This document shows positions 1 through 12,063 of a stretch of 64,000 nt of DNA, piece after piece (positions within the stretch are counted from its first letter, which is position 1; each line of letters starts with the position of its first letter). The stretch is from positions 16,385,119 through 16,449,118 of the forward strand of contig CM077648.1 of the NCBI GenBank assembly GCA_039707465.1, in the 5' to 3' direction. Under the pieces are notes generated by a model. It saw only the letters and a list, made by a program, of their open reading frames with translations, made no database searches and was not told where the DNA came from. This DNA comes from Rhabdophis nuchalis (Eukaryota; Chordata; Lepidosauria; Squamata; Natricidae). Made by a program: the position numbers and the translations under genes.

Positions 1-945
1 ATTGGCTTTTCCTCTTGAAAGTGGGGGACAATATAAATCGTAGGCACTTGCTAATTCCTATTTTTTCTCTTTCTCACCCACACAAGTCTCTTACACAAGA
101 GAAGCAGTAAGATCATTATTTAATTATTTGGAAGACTGAGATGTTTTTTGCATCCCACATTTGTAGCAGAAGGAGCGCAACAGAATGCCCAGTGTGTTAG
201 GCCCCCTTCACTCTTTTAGAGTCAAGGTCTTTTTCATTGGCAGCTGAGGAGCCTTAAAGGAGCTGGTTCCTTTTCTTTATATTCCTGCATTCCAGGCTAC
301 CATGAGGAAGATGCATATTTCAACCATCTGTTGAGGAGCTGCTGCGACCAATCTCAATTACAAACCGGTCCAGCTCTTCTGACACCCTCGAGTTGATCTC
401 CAAAACAATTTCCATCACTCCAACCACCTCGGTTGGCAAAGATAGCGGAAACTCTGGTCCAGGGCATCTGGAGACCGCCGTAGAATAGACGGTGTATGTT
501 AGCATGGCTTATTTTCACCAGAATTCCAAAGAAACAAGGCAACTAAAAACCAGAAGGAAGTTTGCTTCTCCAGACATGATCGATGCATCAATTCTTCTCT
601 GTCTATAAAGATGCAACCTAAGGCTGGTTCAGCATCAACAAGGAGATATTTCCCCCTTACACTGTTCTGGCCATCGTTGAGATGTTACCAAAGACATCTA
701 ATAAGATCCATCTCAATTTTTCTTTCTCTCACAGCCAAATATGTTTATTTGCCTCTATGCCAAAGCTTATTTAAGAATCTCAGATACTTCCTCGAAAGTC
801 TTGCCCGTGTGGAAGGGGTGACTCCGGAACTGAGCCCACACCGAATTGGCACAGTTTTTTCTTTGCACACTTACATAAAAGCCAGATCCAAGGAACACAG
901 TGAATAAATATCACACCCAGCAAGGGCGATTGTCCAGTGGCAGCT
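1..945. other. unique sequence, no gene recognised
   Basis: No repeat family or convincing coding region was recognised. Short open frames on both strands have no motif or codon pattern I can support. If the minus-strand donor at 1067-1074 is real, this stretch is the start of intron 1 of a gene that leaves the window on the left. Confidence 0.4.
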
Positions 946-949
946 CCAT

Positions 950-1900
950 TGTCCAGCCTTTGCCCCCCCCCCGCCCCACTTTATCCCGGGAATAGGCACG
1001 CAAACGACCCCTTCCTTAGCAGCCTCCTGCGACCCCCTCTCCTCCCTAGAGATCCCTTGTAAGTTTACTCACCTCTTGTGGTTGATTTGCTCCGCGCCTC
1101 GCCTCGCCTCGCCTTGCCGGAGCGATCAACAGTTAGTCTTTTTTTTTTTTTTTTTACAACTGTTGGGTTTTTTCGGAGCGGAAAAGGAGAAAGGGGAAAA
1201 AAAAAAAAGAGGGATGGAAGCCAACCGCCCCAAGAGTTGGTAAGCAGGCGCCCCGCGCTCCACTTCCCGCGGTCAGCACATCCCTGCCTGAGGATCTAAT
1301 CGGTGGTACCCAGGCTCCGGCTCCTTCCCAGGCGAGGCAAAGGATGTCGCTGGGGGGCGGGGGGGAAAGAAGGCAGGAAGGCTCCCCTCGCGGACCAGAG
1401 AGAAAACTGCGCCCCGCTTCGCAGCGCCAACGTGAGGCGGGCGAAGAGGGAGGGAGGGAGGCGGGGGGGGGGGGAGAAAGCGAGCGCGCCTCTTCTCCCT
1501 CCTCGTTCTTTGTGCTGGTTCGTCAGGTAGCCAGGCGGCGCCCGCGAACTCCCTCGTCCTCCCCCATCCTGGTCCCTCCATCTTCTCGTGACTCCGCCCG
1601 GTGCCAAGTGCCCCCCTCCCCTTCCCCCCCCCAAAAGGACAGCCGAGCTCCCAGCTCTGGACGGCCTTATTTTTGGCCTTAGCCCTGCCCCAGCCTTCCT
1701 GGAGCTGCGCTACCTGGTGGGTTCCCGTGGAAGAAGGGTTCTTTTTTTTTTGGAGGGAGGGGGAACCGGAGAGAGAAGTATTTGGGTGGGTCCTGTTGCT
1801 TTGAGGGTTAAGGCCCCCTTGGTCGCTAACCACGCCCCTTTTTGTTTCCCTCTTCGCCTATTTCCACCTGTTAAAGCAACAGGCTTGTTATTGAAGGAGC
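950..1900 (-). promoter_or_regulatory. CpG-rich block, candidate promoter/first exon
   Basis: The block is rich in G+C and keeps many CpG dinucleotides (for example CGCCTCGCCTCGCC near 1095 and GCGAGCGCGCC near 1480), unlike the AT-rich surroundings. It holds GC or CACCC boxes (CTCCGCCCGG near 1593, CCACGCCCC near 1830), G-runs, and poly-T and poly-A tracts, and I see no clear TATA box. This is the usual appearance of a vertebrate CpG-island promoter. Direction is inferred from the minus-strand splice donor at its left edge. Open frames across it on both strands are low-complexity Pro/Arg/Gly translations and are not taken as proteins. Confidence 0.5.
1067..1074 (-). other. candidate splice donor of a minus-strand first exon
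   Basis: Read on the minus strand, this is AGGTGAGT followed by AAAC, a near-perfect vertebrate donor. It sits at the left boundary of the CpG-rich block. That suggests a largely non-coding first exon at higher coordinates and an intron running toward position 1. A weaker plus-strand donor (TTGTAAGT) overlaps just upstream near 1058-1065, so direction is likely but not proven. Confidence 0.4.
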
Positions 1901-2012
1901 CACTCTGGAAGGACACAAGATGCCTTTTTCTTGACTGGGGGGCGCGGGGGGGGGGGGAAACATGAGGTAAACCAAAGGATGGGAAATTGCAAGGAAGACA
2001 TATTTTGGGGGA

Positions 2013-2893
2013 TCTGGAGTGGAGTAGGGTAGGGTAGAGTAGAGTAGAGTAGAGATTAGAAGAAGATAGAATAGAATAGAGAAGAAAAGAGTTGAGTAGG
2101 GTAGGGTAGGGTAGAGTACAGTAGAGTAGAGTAGAGATTAGAAGAAGAGAGAATAGAGAAGAAAAGAGTAGGGTAGGGTATGGTAGAGTAGAGATTAGAA
2201 GAAGAGAATAGGATAGGATAGGATAGGATAGGATAGGATAGGATAGAATAGAATAGAGAAGAAAAGAGTAGGGTAGGGTAGAGTAGAGATTAGAAGAAGA
2301 GAGAATAGAATAGAGAAGAAAAGAGTAGGGTAGGGTATGGTAGAGTAGAGATTAGAAGAAGAGAATAGGATAGGATAGAATAGAATAGAATAGAATAGAA
2401 TAGAATAGAGAAGAAAAGAGTAGGGTAGGGTAGGGTAGAGTAGAGATTAGAAGAAGAGAGAATAGAATAGAGAAGAAAAGAGTAGGGTAGGGTAGGGTAG
2501 AGTAGAGTAGAGATTAGAAGAAGAGAGAATAGGATAGGATAGAATAGAATAGAGAAGAAAAGAGTAGGGTAGGATAGGGTAGGGTAGAGTAGAGTAGAGA
2601 TTAGAAGAAGAGAGAATAGGATAGGATAGAATAGAATAGAGAAGAAAAGAGTAAGGTAGGGTAGGGTAGAGTAGAGTAGAGATTAGAAGAAGAGAGAATA
2701 GAATAGAATAGAGAAGAAAAGAGTAGAGTAGGGTAGAGTAAAGTAGAGTAGAGTAGAGATTAGAAGAAGAGAGAATAGGATAGGATAGGATAGAATAGAA
2801 TAGAGAAGAAAAGAGTAGGGTAGGATAGGGTAGGGTAGAGTAGAGTAGAGATTAGAAGAAGAGAGAATAGAATAGAATAGAATAGAATAGAAT
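2013..2893. repeat. GGGTA/GAGTA/GAATA composite minisatellite
   Basis: This is about 0.88 kb of purine-rich pentamers (GGGTA, GAGTA, GAATA, GGATA) arranged in a higher-order unit. The recurring core is AGATTAGAAGAAGAGAGAAT, then GAATA or GGATA repeats, AGAGAAGAAAAGAGTA and GGGTA repeats. The core recurs about ten times with variable pentamer numbers. The array abuts the 3' end of a minus-strand CR1 at 2894, so it probably grew from that LINE's AATAG-type tail. Confidence 0.85.
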
Positions 2894-3060
2894 GGAGACG
2901 AGAGTTGGAAGACACCTTGGCGGTCTTTTAGTCCAACCCCCTGTATAGGAAGGAAACCCTACACCATTTCACACAAATAGTTGTCCAATCTCGTCTTAAA
3001 AATCCCTTCTGCTTTGCCTTCTAATAAGGCAAGCCCATAGTTAGTGAAATTAGAGCTGAT
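2894..3060 (-). mobile_element. CR1 LINE 3' end fragment
   Basis: The text GAGTTGGAAGACACCTTGG, then TCTTTTAGTCCAACCCCCTG, is the reverse complement of a reptile CR1 3' end, followed by its usual sequence to about 3030. The 3' end faces left into the minisatellite. It is 5'-truncated and non-coding. Confidence 0.75.
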
Positions 3061-3287
3061 TGAATTAATCTGGATGGCAGAGCTCAAACAGTGACGCTGA
3101 GCCACAAATTAGTCAACCATGTTTTGGCTACTGGGTTTGAGTTTTGTCTGAAATGGACCACCTTGGTTAATCATTCCGCTTCCCAAAGTTGCCAGCAGCA
3201 TAATTCTGGAAAGTTCATGACCTGGAAGGCACCATCTCTCTCTAAACATATTGCCTCTCAGAGATCTGTCTAGTTGCACATTTGGTA

Positions 3288-3402
3288 CAAGTGTCCAATC
3301 TTGGCAAGTTTATGACTTGTGGACTTCAACTCCCATCCTGGCTGGGGCATTTGGGGAGTTGAGGTCCACAAGTCTTAAACTCACCAAGGTTGGACATCCC
3401 TG
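3288..3402. mobile_element. decayed hAT-like palindromic element
   Basis: The arms TTATGACTTGTGGACTTCAA and GAGTTGAGGTCCACAAGTC are inverted copies of each other. They are bounded by GTGTCCAATCTTGG and CCAAGGTTGGACATCCCTG. It is the same family as 3605-3731 but more diverged. I see no clear target duplication. Confidence 0.55.
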
Positions 3403-3604
3403 TGAAAAACAATATAATTAGAGCTGTAAAAATGGCAGAAGAGGACAATCAAAGTAAATAGACTCTTGAAAACTTTTTACATGAGAAACATTAAGGACAT
3501 TAAGGACTTTTAGCTTGAGATGAAAGTCCAAGGGGATTTGTCCAAAGTATATAAAATGACATATTGCATGTCAGATCAGGGAGAAAACTTTCAAAACCCT
3601 AGAA

Positions 3605-3731
3605 CAGGGGTGTCCAAACTTGGGAACTTTAAGACTTGTGGACTTCAACTCCCAGAATTCCCCAGTTGGCTGGGGAATTCTAGGAGTTGAAGTCCACGAG
3701 TCTTAAAAGTTCCCAAGTTTGGACACCCCTG
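3605..3731. mobile_element. hAT-like palindromic MITE with 8-bp TSD
   Basis: This 127-bp near-perfect palindrome has termini CAGGGGTGTCCAAACTTGGG and CCAAGTTTGGACACCCCTG. It is flanked by perfect 8-bp direct repeats CCCTAGAA at 3597-3604 and 3732-3739. An 8-bp duplication with CAGGGGT-type ends is typical of hAT (Charlie-like) DNA transposons. There is no coding capacity, so it would have been moved by a transposase made elsewhere. Confidence 0.8.
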
Positions 3732-4055
3732 CCCTAGAACAATGAAAATTGATTTCATTGAGGGGCATGTCAGGTTTGGGTTAGGGTTAGGGTTAATGTC
3801 ATGCAAAAAGACCATCAACCAGTGCAAAGAAAAGGGAAAAAAGGATTATAGCAAATTTCAAACTCTATTGATAATACTTTTTCCTGCCTATTTTTTCCTT
3901 TAAATTCAGAGTTACATTTTGCATGTGATAAATATAGTGTTTATTTCTGCCTACTTTGAGGGGGGGAAATGACATGGTAATTCAACAAAGAAAAATATAT
4001 AAATGCATCCTGCAATCTCATTGCCCAAATTAGATGAACAGCAAGCTAAGAGACA

Positions 4056-4058
<3 letters not shown>

Positions 4059-4132
<74 letters not shown>
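4059..4132. repeat. (AG)n microsatellite
   Basis: An uninterrupted AG dinucleotide tract of about 74 bp. Confidence 0.95.
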
Positions 4133-4135
<3 letters not shown>

Positions 4136-4789
4136 TTAGAAAGTGTGCTTTGATTCTGCCTAACAGCAAACATTGTGGTTCTTATTCATTCTATTCCCAC
4201 AGCGTGGGAAGAAGATAAATCTTCTATCAAAATGCCTTTCTCAAAAGAAATACAGTTTATGAAAGACAATTGCTTTTTAAAAATACATAAATGAAGCTTA
4301 GGAAGGTTGACTTGCAGAATGATTTGTCGCTTTAGCAAATGCCTTCTGGGAAATAAGAGAAATCTATTCAACAAGCCATGATCAAACATGGCTTCATGGT
4401 TCAACTAAGTCACTGTTTCTCTGAAGAGCACAAGTGGAATCAGTCACACATTTAGGCAGAGTTTAAGGAAAGGAGCAATATTTTTCATCCTGTACATTAA
4501 TTAAAACCAGGAAGTTTATTTCATTAAGTTAAATTAATGAAACCAAGGTTGAGTCAATTTACCCATTGCCTAGGTTCACATAGCACTGATATCCTTATGT
4601 CTGGACAAATCAATTTGCTCTCTATGGGACCGTCCTTGAAGAATTCTCCGAGATTTCAACTGTCCAAGTGGTCAACGATATACTAAGATTCACTCATATA
4701 ACAATGTTACCGTCAGATCTGCATTGGCTACTACAGTAGTTATCTTTCAGCTGTAAGTCAACTTTACATGTCTTGAATTTATGTTTTAC

Positions 4790-4932
4790 TGACAAAGAAA
4801 TAAAGGGAGATTAGTATAGGTCTATTTCAAGCTATTTAGCTCTCATCAGCTAGCCATAACCTTCTGGGATTTGAACCCGGGCTACTTGCATATTAGGTAG
4901 ATGTATTAACCTCTAAGCCACAGGTTCTCCTC
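4790..4932 (-). mobile_element. tRNA-derived SINE
   Basis: On the minus strand, TGGCTTAGAGGTTAA (box A-like) and GGGTTCAAATCCC (box B) are followed by TATGGCTAGCTGATGAGAGC and GAAATAGACCTATACTAATC. The same body is seen at 27243-27425 (plus) and about 25860-25985 (minus). The conserved body makes it a SINE rather than a tRNA gene. Confidence 0.7.
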
Positions 4933-5090
4933 ATTTTGTCAGCTACACCAGGGTAAAGATTAAGCGTTTTTTGTCAGGGCAATCTGGTATACCCAATTAT
5001 GGGATGGAATTGTATGCTCCATCCCATCATTGGGTGCACCAGGTTGCCCTGACCAAAAACTCTCAACTCTACATGGTTCAGGTCCTGGAC

Positions 5091-5397
5091 CAGAGGTGGC
5101 ATTCAGCCAGTTCTGACAGGTTCTGAAGAACCGGTAGCGGAAATTTTGAGTAGTTTGGCGAACCGGCAAATAGGTCGGCCTTGTCCCTGCTGCCTCCCAG
5201 CCTCCCAACTGATCTCCTTTTGTTGCCCTGAACAGGAGAATGAAGCTGGAAAGCAGGTTTGTGGGGTGGGGAAGGAATGGGAATTTTGCAGTATCCTTCT
5301 CCTGCTATGCCCACAAAGCCACGCCCATAAAGCCACACCACGCCCACAAAGTCACACCCACAGAACCGGTAGTAAAAAAATTTGAATCCCACAACGG
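5091..5397 (+). mobile_element. non-autonomous hAT-like element with 8-bp TSD
   Basis: This 307-bp element begins CAGAGGTGGCATTCAG and ends TTTGAATCCCACAACGG. It is flanked by perfect TCCTGGAC repeats at 5083-5090 and 5398-5405. The interior is non-coding and contains CACGCCCA/CCACGCCC repeats near the right end. Relatives lie at 47382, 48678 and 61436 in the opposite orientation. Confidence 0.75.
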
Positions 5398-5462
5398 TCC
5401 TGGACTATCTTGCCTGGGGTGAATTTTGAGAACAGAGAGAGGAGGTTTGCCAATGGCTGCTT

Positions 5463-5772
5463 CAGTGGTGGATTGCAGGTGGTATGCTCTGGTACGGTGC
5501 CTGCCCAGAGCACTGGGTACCGTTCTGGTATGCTGCTCCAGAGGGCCCACCCACCTGCCTGTCGTCCTTACCTGTCTTTAAATTCTTCAGTGCTTCCGCG
5601 CACAGCACATACAGCACCTGCGTGACACTCTGCCGAGCAGCTGGAGCATCACGGAGGTTCATGGAGACGTCGCTGAAGGCTAGGACACATGCATGCGCTG
5701 TGCATGTTCATGTGGAGGACGCCGAGCCCCGTTGCACTGTACCAATTGCACCGGGATCCAGAACGCACACTG
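5463..5772 (+). mobile_element. non-autonomous hAT-like element
   Basis: It starts CAGTGGTGGATTGCAGG and ends AACGCACACTG. The flanks GGCTGCTT (5455-5462) and GACTGCTT (5773-5780) match at 7 of 8 bases, which fits an aged 8-bp target duplication. Confidence 0.5.
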
Positions 5773-5780
5773 GACTGCTT

Positions 5781-6199
5781 CATCAATGCAATGTTATCGA
5801 CAGGGAATTCTCAGTAAATGGCCAATCTTTTGTGGAGCTGCCTACTCCAGACATGTCGACCTTCCCACGCCTCCTTGTTTGTTTCCAAAGAGCAAAGCAA
5901 ATACAGCTCATCAGGAAATCATCTGCAGACAAGTGAATTAGGTAGCTGGTTACTGCCTATATTGTGCTTTCGGCTTTAGTTTTATGTCACAGTAGATACC
6001 GTAATGTGCTCTGAGATTGTAAGAACTGACAGCACAGAAACTGAAAGGGTGGAGGGGAATAAAGAATATAAAATAACCCGAAGCTTAAGATGCAGCTTTA
6101 AACAAAAAAGAATTAAAAACTTTATTTCAAAAGAAGAATATGCTTGTTTTAAGAATAATTTATTGAGGAAACTACAGTGGTTGGCTTCTCCCATAATAT
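5781..6199. other. unique sequence, no gene recognised
   Basis: AT-rich DNA without a repeat or coding signature I can identify. Confidence 0.4.
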
Positions 6200-6207
6200 G
6201 ACCATTA

Positions 6208-6630
6208 CACTTGTTGGTTCCAACTAGTTTGGACCGGTTCAGCCGAACTGGTGGCGATTTGGTGATTTGGTGGCCTGGGTTGCTGCAACTGGCAGTGACC
6301 CAGGCCTGCCACGCTACCCCCCCCCCCGAACCACTTCTCTTTACTTTACTTTACTTTTATTAAATTTCTATTGCGCCCTATCTCCCACAAAGGGACTCAG
6401 GGCGGCGCACAGGAAGTTAAAATCCAAAAGTACAAACAATAAAAATCTACAAAATTTAAAACTACAATTAAATAATTTAGCCCGTGCTAAAACTCTCTTG
6501 GTTTTTCCTTCCACACATGTGCAGAGCAATTTTTATTGCATTGCGCATGTGTGCGCAGCATGCATCAAGCGTGCGCGGGCAGCGTGGCCGTGAGCGAACT
6601 GGCAGTAGCGACTGCCAGAACCCACCCTTG
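6208..6630. mobile_element. hAT-like element carrying a nested L2 3' end
   Basis: The flanks GACCATTA at 6200-6207 and 6631-6638 are perfect 8-bp repeats. The ends are CACTTGTTGGTTCCAAC and AGAACCCACCCTTG. Inner sequence (CCGGTTCAGCCGAACTGG, GCGCATGTGTGCGCAGC) belongs to the family at 15464-15725. About 170 bp in the middle is a later LINE insertion. Confidence 0.7.
6331..6500 (-). mobile_element. L2-type LINE 3' end, nested
   Basis: TTTACTTTACTTTACTTTTA tail, then CAAAGGGACTCAGGGCGGCG and the following 3' UTR, are the reverse complement of the L2-like 3' end seen elsewhere here. It interrupts the hAT copy at 6208-6630 and so inserted later. Confidence 0.65.
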
Positions 6631-6638
6631 GACCATTA

Positions 6639-7218
6639 ACATATCATCATGGCTGGCTTCATACATTATGGTGAATCAAAACCCTGGAAATAAAAGAATA
6701 AATAGAATTATATCATCACCCTTCACCTAATTGATTTTCCATGCGGTAAACACAGTGATGGTCATTCTTGAGTGATATCAATGTGGAAGTAATTACAGAT
6801 TCTCAGGAGATGCAGCTCTGGAAATTAGCTCTGGAAATAAGGACATAAGCTCTGTGATTTCTCTCATTCCTCTGATATGAAAATCCACAGTAAGAGAAGA
6901 ACGTAAGGTGGGGAACATGAGCAAAGCTATCTTAAGTCATCCTTAGACAAATGCTACTACTTACATGTTGCAGCAGACATCGGGGTGCAAATATGTAACA
7001 GCAAAATTTGTGTGGTGATCCCAAAGGTGCTTTTTCAAGGGGCAACTGGACTTTACAGAAATCTCTTTGCTGCCACCTTGTTTGCATTCTTGAATCTAAA
7101 TCTGGTATTCCTACTTATAGTAACGGTTCAATGGGCAGCTTCTTCTGTATACCTTCAATGATGACTTGTTCTCATTAGTTACCCTTCCCACTCATTCGCT
7201 CCTTTTTAACACTGTCTA
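6639..7218. other. unique sequence, no gene recognised
   Basis: No recognised repeat, RNA gene or coding signature. Confidence 0.4.
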
Positions 7219-7751
7219 CCAATCAATCAGAATAGACCTGGATGGGTCTTTGGAGGTCTACTAACCCAACTCCCTGCTCAAGCAGGAGACCTTATATTGT
7301 TTCAGACAAGTGGCTGTCTAGTCCAGGGGTGGGCAAACTTTGCAACTTTAAGTCTGAAGGACTTCAGCTCCCAGACTTCTCCAGCCAGCAAAGCTGGCTG
7401 GAGAACTCTGGGAGCTGAAGTCCTTCAGACTTAAAGTTGCAAAGTTTGCTCACCCCTGGTCTAATCTCTTCTTAAAACCCTCCAGTGATGAAAAACCTAC
7501 AACTTCTGAAGGCAAGTTGTTCCACTGATGAATTGTCCTCACTGTTAGGATCCTTAATTCTAGCTTGCTTCTCTCCTTGATTAGTTTCCATCCACTGTTT
7601 CTTGACTTGCCTTCTGGTGCATGGGAAAATAAGTTGACACTTCTCCCTCCATCTTTTTTGTGGCAGTCCCTCAGCTCCTGGAAGACTGACCCCATCGTCC
7701 TTCTTTTCTCTAGATTAGCCATACCCATTTCCTGCAACCATTTTTCAACAG
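7219..7751 (-). mobile_element. CR1 LINE, 3' portion (first segment of an interrupted copy)
   Basis: The minus-strand reading gives the C-terminal part of CR1 ORF2 (motifs GWKLIKERSKLELR, TVRTIHQWNNLPSEVV, FKKRLD) followed by the CR1 3' UTR, with the 3' end near 7219. A hAT palindrome (7324-7458) interrupts the UTR. The same LINE resumes at 9284-9484 and 9664-9720 after two L2 insertions. Confidence 0.75.
7324..7458. mobile_element. hAT-like palindromic MITE inside CR1
   Basis: This 135-bp palindrome has ends CAGGGGTGGGCAAACTTTGC and GCAAAGTTTGCTCACCCCTG. The flanks GTCTAGTC (7316-7323) and GTCTAATC (7459-7466) match at 7 of 8 bases. It splits a CR1 3' UTR, so it is younger than that CR1. 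Confidence 0.8.
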
Positions 7752-9484
<1,733 letters not shown>

Positions 9485-9663
9485 TAGTTTAGTTTTAGTA
9501 TAGTGGGTTTTAGCGCAGGGATAATTTGTTTAATTCTTATTTTAACTATTTATGTATTTTATATTTGCTTTTTAACTTCCCTGTGCACCGCTCCGAGTCC
9601 CTTTGGGGAGAGGAGGCGGTCTATAAATAAAATTATTATTATTATTTATTATTATTATTATAT
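9485..9663 (+). mobile_element. L2-type LINE 3' end, nested in CR1
   Basis: A short 3' end (AGTGGGTTTTAGCGCAGGG, then TGCACCGCTCCGAGTCCCTT, then an ATT tail). It is almost identical to the copy at 14230-14400, which suggests a recently active subfamily. Confidence 0.75.
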
Positions 9664-9720
9664 TAGTTTTTTTGGTTACTGCCACATGCTGCTGGCTAAT
9701 TTTCCATATTTACTGAACTA
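9664..9720 (-). mobile_element. CR1 LINE, third segment
   Basis: TTTGGTTACTGCCACATGCT and the following bases continue the CR1 text from 9484 across the small L2 insertion. Confidence 0.55.
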
Positions 9721-9902
9721 TCATTTTTATTGAATAATTCCATCATTAACCATATTCTCAGCAAATGTAAATTGATGACATGTGCACAGATAATTTTGAG
9801 CACATGTGGGTAAAGCCATTTTTGTAATAAAAAAAAATCTATACCATCCACAATTTAGAGAGAAACTTGTAGTGATTGTTTCACATAACATGTTTGCAGA
9901 AG

Positions 9903-10293
9903 TACAGGCAGTCCTCCAGTTACAGCCATTCATTTAGTGGCCATTCAAAGTTACAACAGCGCTGAAAAAAAATTACAACCAATTCTCACACATACAACCT
10001 TTGTAGCATTTCCACAATGTTGTGATCAAAATTTAGGTGCCTGGCAACTGGCGTGTATTTATGACTGGCATATACAACTCGGAGTCATGTGAGTGAGTCA
10101 TTTGCAACCTTCCAAGCTGGCTTCCAATAGGCTAATCAATGGGAGGGAGCTGGATTCATTTAACAACTGCATGGTTCACTTAACAACTGTGACCAAAAGG
10201 TTGTAAAATCAAATGCTACCTACATAGCAACCAACTTGCCTAGTAACAGAAATTCTGCTCCCAATTATGATTGTAAATCATGGGCTACCTGTA
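9903..10293. mobile_element. Tigger/mariner-like MITE
   Basis: The ends TACAGGCAGTCCTCC and GGGCTACCTGTA are inverted and TA-bounded, as in Tc1/mariner-superfamily elements. The interior (TTCATTTAGTGGCC, CACTTAACAACTGTGACC) is shared with copies at 19425, 32105, 47015, 48311 and 54055. It is non-coding. Confidence 0.65.
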
Positions 10294-10307
10294 TAGATAG
10301 CCTATAA

Positions 10308-10388
10308 CAGGGGTCTGCAAAGTTGGCTCTTTTAAGACTGGTGGACTTCAACTCCCAGAATTCCCCAGCCAGCATAGCATGTGTGAAA

Positions 10389-10443
<55 letters not shown>

Positions 10444-10519
10444 TCCGGGCATAGCTGGCTGGGAAATTCTGGGAGTTGAAGTCCACCAGTCTTAAAAGAG
10501 CCAACTTTGCAGACCCCTG
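10308..10519. mobile_element. hAT-like palindromic MITE with (AC)n loop
   Basis: The ends CAGGGGTCTGCAAAGTTGGC and GCCAACTTTGCAGACCCCTG are perfectly inverted. The flanks GCCTATAA at 10300-10307 and 10520-10527 are perfect 8-bp repeats. The centre of the hairpin holds an AC tract (about 10392-10441) bordered by GTGAAACT and AGATCCGGGC. Confidence 0.8.
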
Positions 10520-10540
10520 GCCTATAATATAATTAAATTC

Positions 10541-11823
10541 CTTGCTTGCTAATGACCAATAGTTTCTCTAACATTGGGAGTCACATTTCTTTTTTTCTGA
10601 AGATGATTTCTTTCTGAAAAACAAAGATATAAAAAAATTAAAAAATCAAGGTAGAATGCACAACAAAAGCAATCCTCACAAAGTCCACTTTCTGCAGAGG
10701 AAACTTCATTATTCTATTACCATTTAATTCTTCAACAAGGAAAGGAACGAAAACTTAACAACATTTAACTGCTTTCATAAATAACTTTCCATCTTAAAAT
10801 AAGAAACATTAAAAGGAGCCTGATAAAACAACACACTGTCTCTACACAGTTAGATTTATTCCAGACCAGGCCAATTTGGCTGATAAGTAATCTGCTAATA
10901 TTTCAGAATGAAATATTCTGGAACAAGAAGTAATTATCATACAATTGTGCAAAATTATACATACAGTAATATAGAAAAAAATGGATATGTCTCTCTCTCA
11001 TAACACCAGGACAAAAAGACAGTACTATTGTCCAATTAGTTTCCAGAGGTTGTAGTGAAGGTCACAGAATCCCCAGTTTTAAAAAGGATTAGATCAAGTC
11101 TTAATAATTAATGTCAACGGATATTAATCATCATAGCTTTTTAGACCGTAATGTTCACACCTAGTCTATAGGCTACATGGAAGCATCTGCTTGGCGGCTC
11201 GACTGATGGAACACAATTATTTTTGAGTTCTGTTAAAATATAAGAGCACCTCTGGGAAGACAAGAAGATCTCAGCCCTTTCTCTCTTCTTATCCCTTTAA
11301 TTTAATAATTAACACTTCAGCAGAAGATACTACACTAGGCTAAAATAGGATTAGGTAGTTAGAAGTTCAGCATCATTGGAGAACTCAACCATTGTGTCAT
11401 CATGCTTTGTATCCCAAATCTTCATGTTAAGCCACAACCTGGTTTCTGCATTATATTACAGTAGTACAGAATTTGTATTTGGTGATTTGTTTTTAGGATG
11501 TAACATGTTTTTGAACTCAGAAGAAGTTGTGTGTGTGTTTTTTAAAATGAATATGAATGATTTAAAACTCACTTGGTAACCTGCCCTTGTTTAGTTCCTC
11601 AGAACTCATGTATGATGAGCATACTTTTCATACATTGGCATAACATACATATTCTGTGGTAATTAGAACTCTAACCATTATTGGCAGAATGTCAGAAGAC
11701 AAATTTACTTGGAGATCAATCTCCCTTGTTAAAATCGATGACCTCTCATTCCAGATATAAGTGTTATTTCCCAGCAATCATTATTCTTGTGTTCCTAAAG
11801 ATTGGTTTATAGATGTACAATCG
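10541..11823. other. unique AT-rich sequence, no gene recognised
   Basis: About 1.3 kb without a recognised repeat. The short open frame at 11376-11579 has no motif and ordinary AT-rich composition. I see no exon-like feature. Confidence 0.4.
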
Positions 11824-11824
11824 T

Positions 11825-11893
11825 TTTTTTATTGTGCACTGCTCAGAGTCAAAATTTGTGAGATGAGCAGCCATATAAATATGAATATAGATG
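11825..11893 (+). mobile_element. LINE/SINE 3' tail fragment
   Basis: TTTATTGTGCACTGCTCAGAG followed by CAGCCATATAAATATGAATA resembles the degenerate 3' tail of L2-like elements (CACCGC..GAGT..GCGG..TATAAAT). Confidence 0.4.
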
Positions 11894-11923
11894 AGATCGC
11901 TAACATGATCGCCAATGTGTGAT

Positions 11924-12063
11924 GAACATATCTACCTACCTACCTACCTACCTACCTACCTACCTACCTACCTATCTTCTTCTTGTGTCATATCACACAA
12001 GAAGAAGATAGGTAGGTAGGTAGGTAGGTAGGTAGGTAGGTAGGTAGGTAGGTAGATATGTTC
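11924..12063. repeat. large near-perfect palindrome with TACC/GGTA arms
   Basis: The left arm GAACATATC(TACC)n TATCTTCTTCTTGTGT is mirrored by ACACAAGAAGAAGATA(GGTA)n GATATGTTC. Only a 6-bp spacer (about 11989-11994) separates them. The arms differ by one repeat unit. It can form a cruciform or a very stable hairpin. Confidence 0.9.

Noticed and set aside
611..907. 98-codon plus-strand frame
   Set aside because: No motif, biased composition or repeat match. Probably intronic chance frame.
1273..1833. 186-codon minus-strand frame over the CpG block, and plus-strand frames up to 125 codons
   Set aside because: Low-complexity Pro/Arg/Gly translations, open on both strands as is common in GC-rich islands. 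No domain or conserved motif.
2013..2893. G-quadruplex potential in GGGTA repeats
   Set aside because: Most clusters have three GGG runs in close order, one short of a canonical quadruplex. Not claimed.
3778..3795. GGGTTAGGGTTAGGGTTA telomere-like motif
   Set aside because: Only about three TTAGGG units, no array and no subtelomeric context. Too short to call an interstitial telomere.
4862..4934. Possible minus-strand tRNA gene
   Set aside because: The A and B boxes are there, but the sequence continues into a conserved SINE body and recurs in the window.
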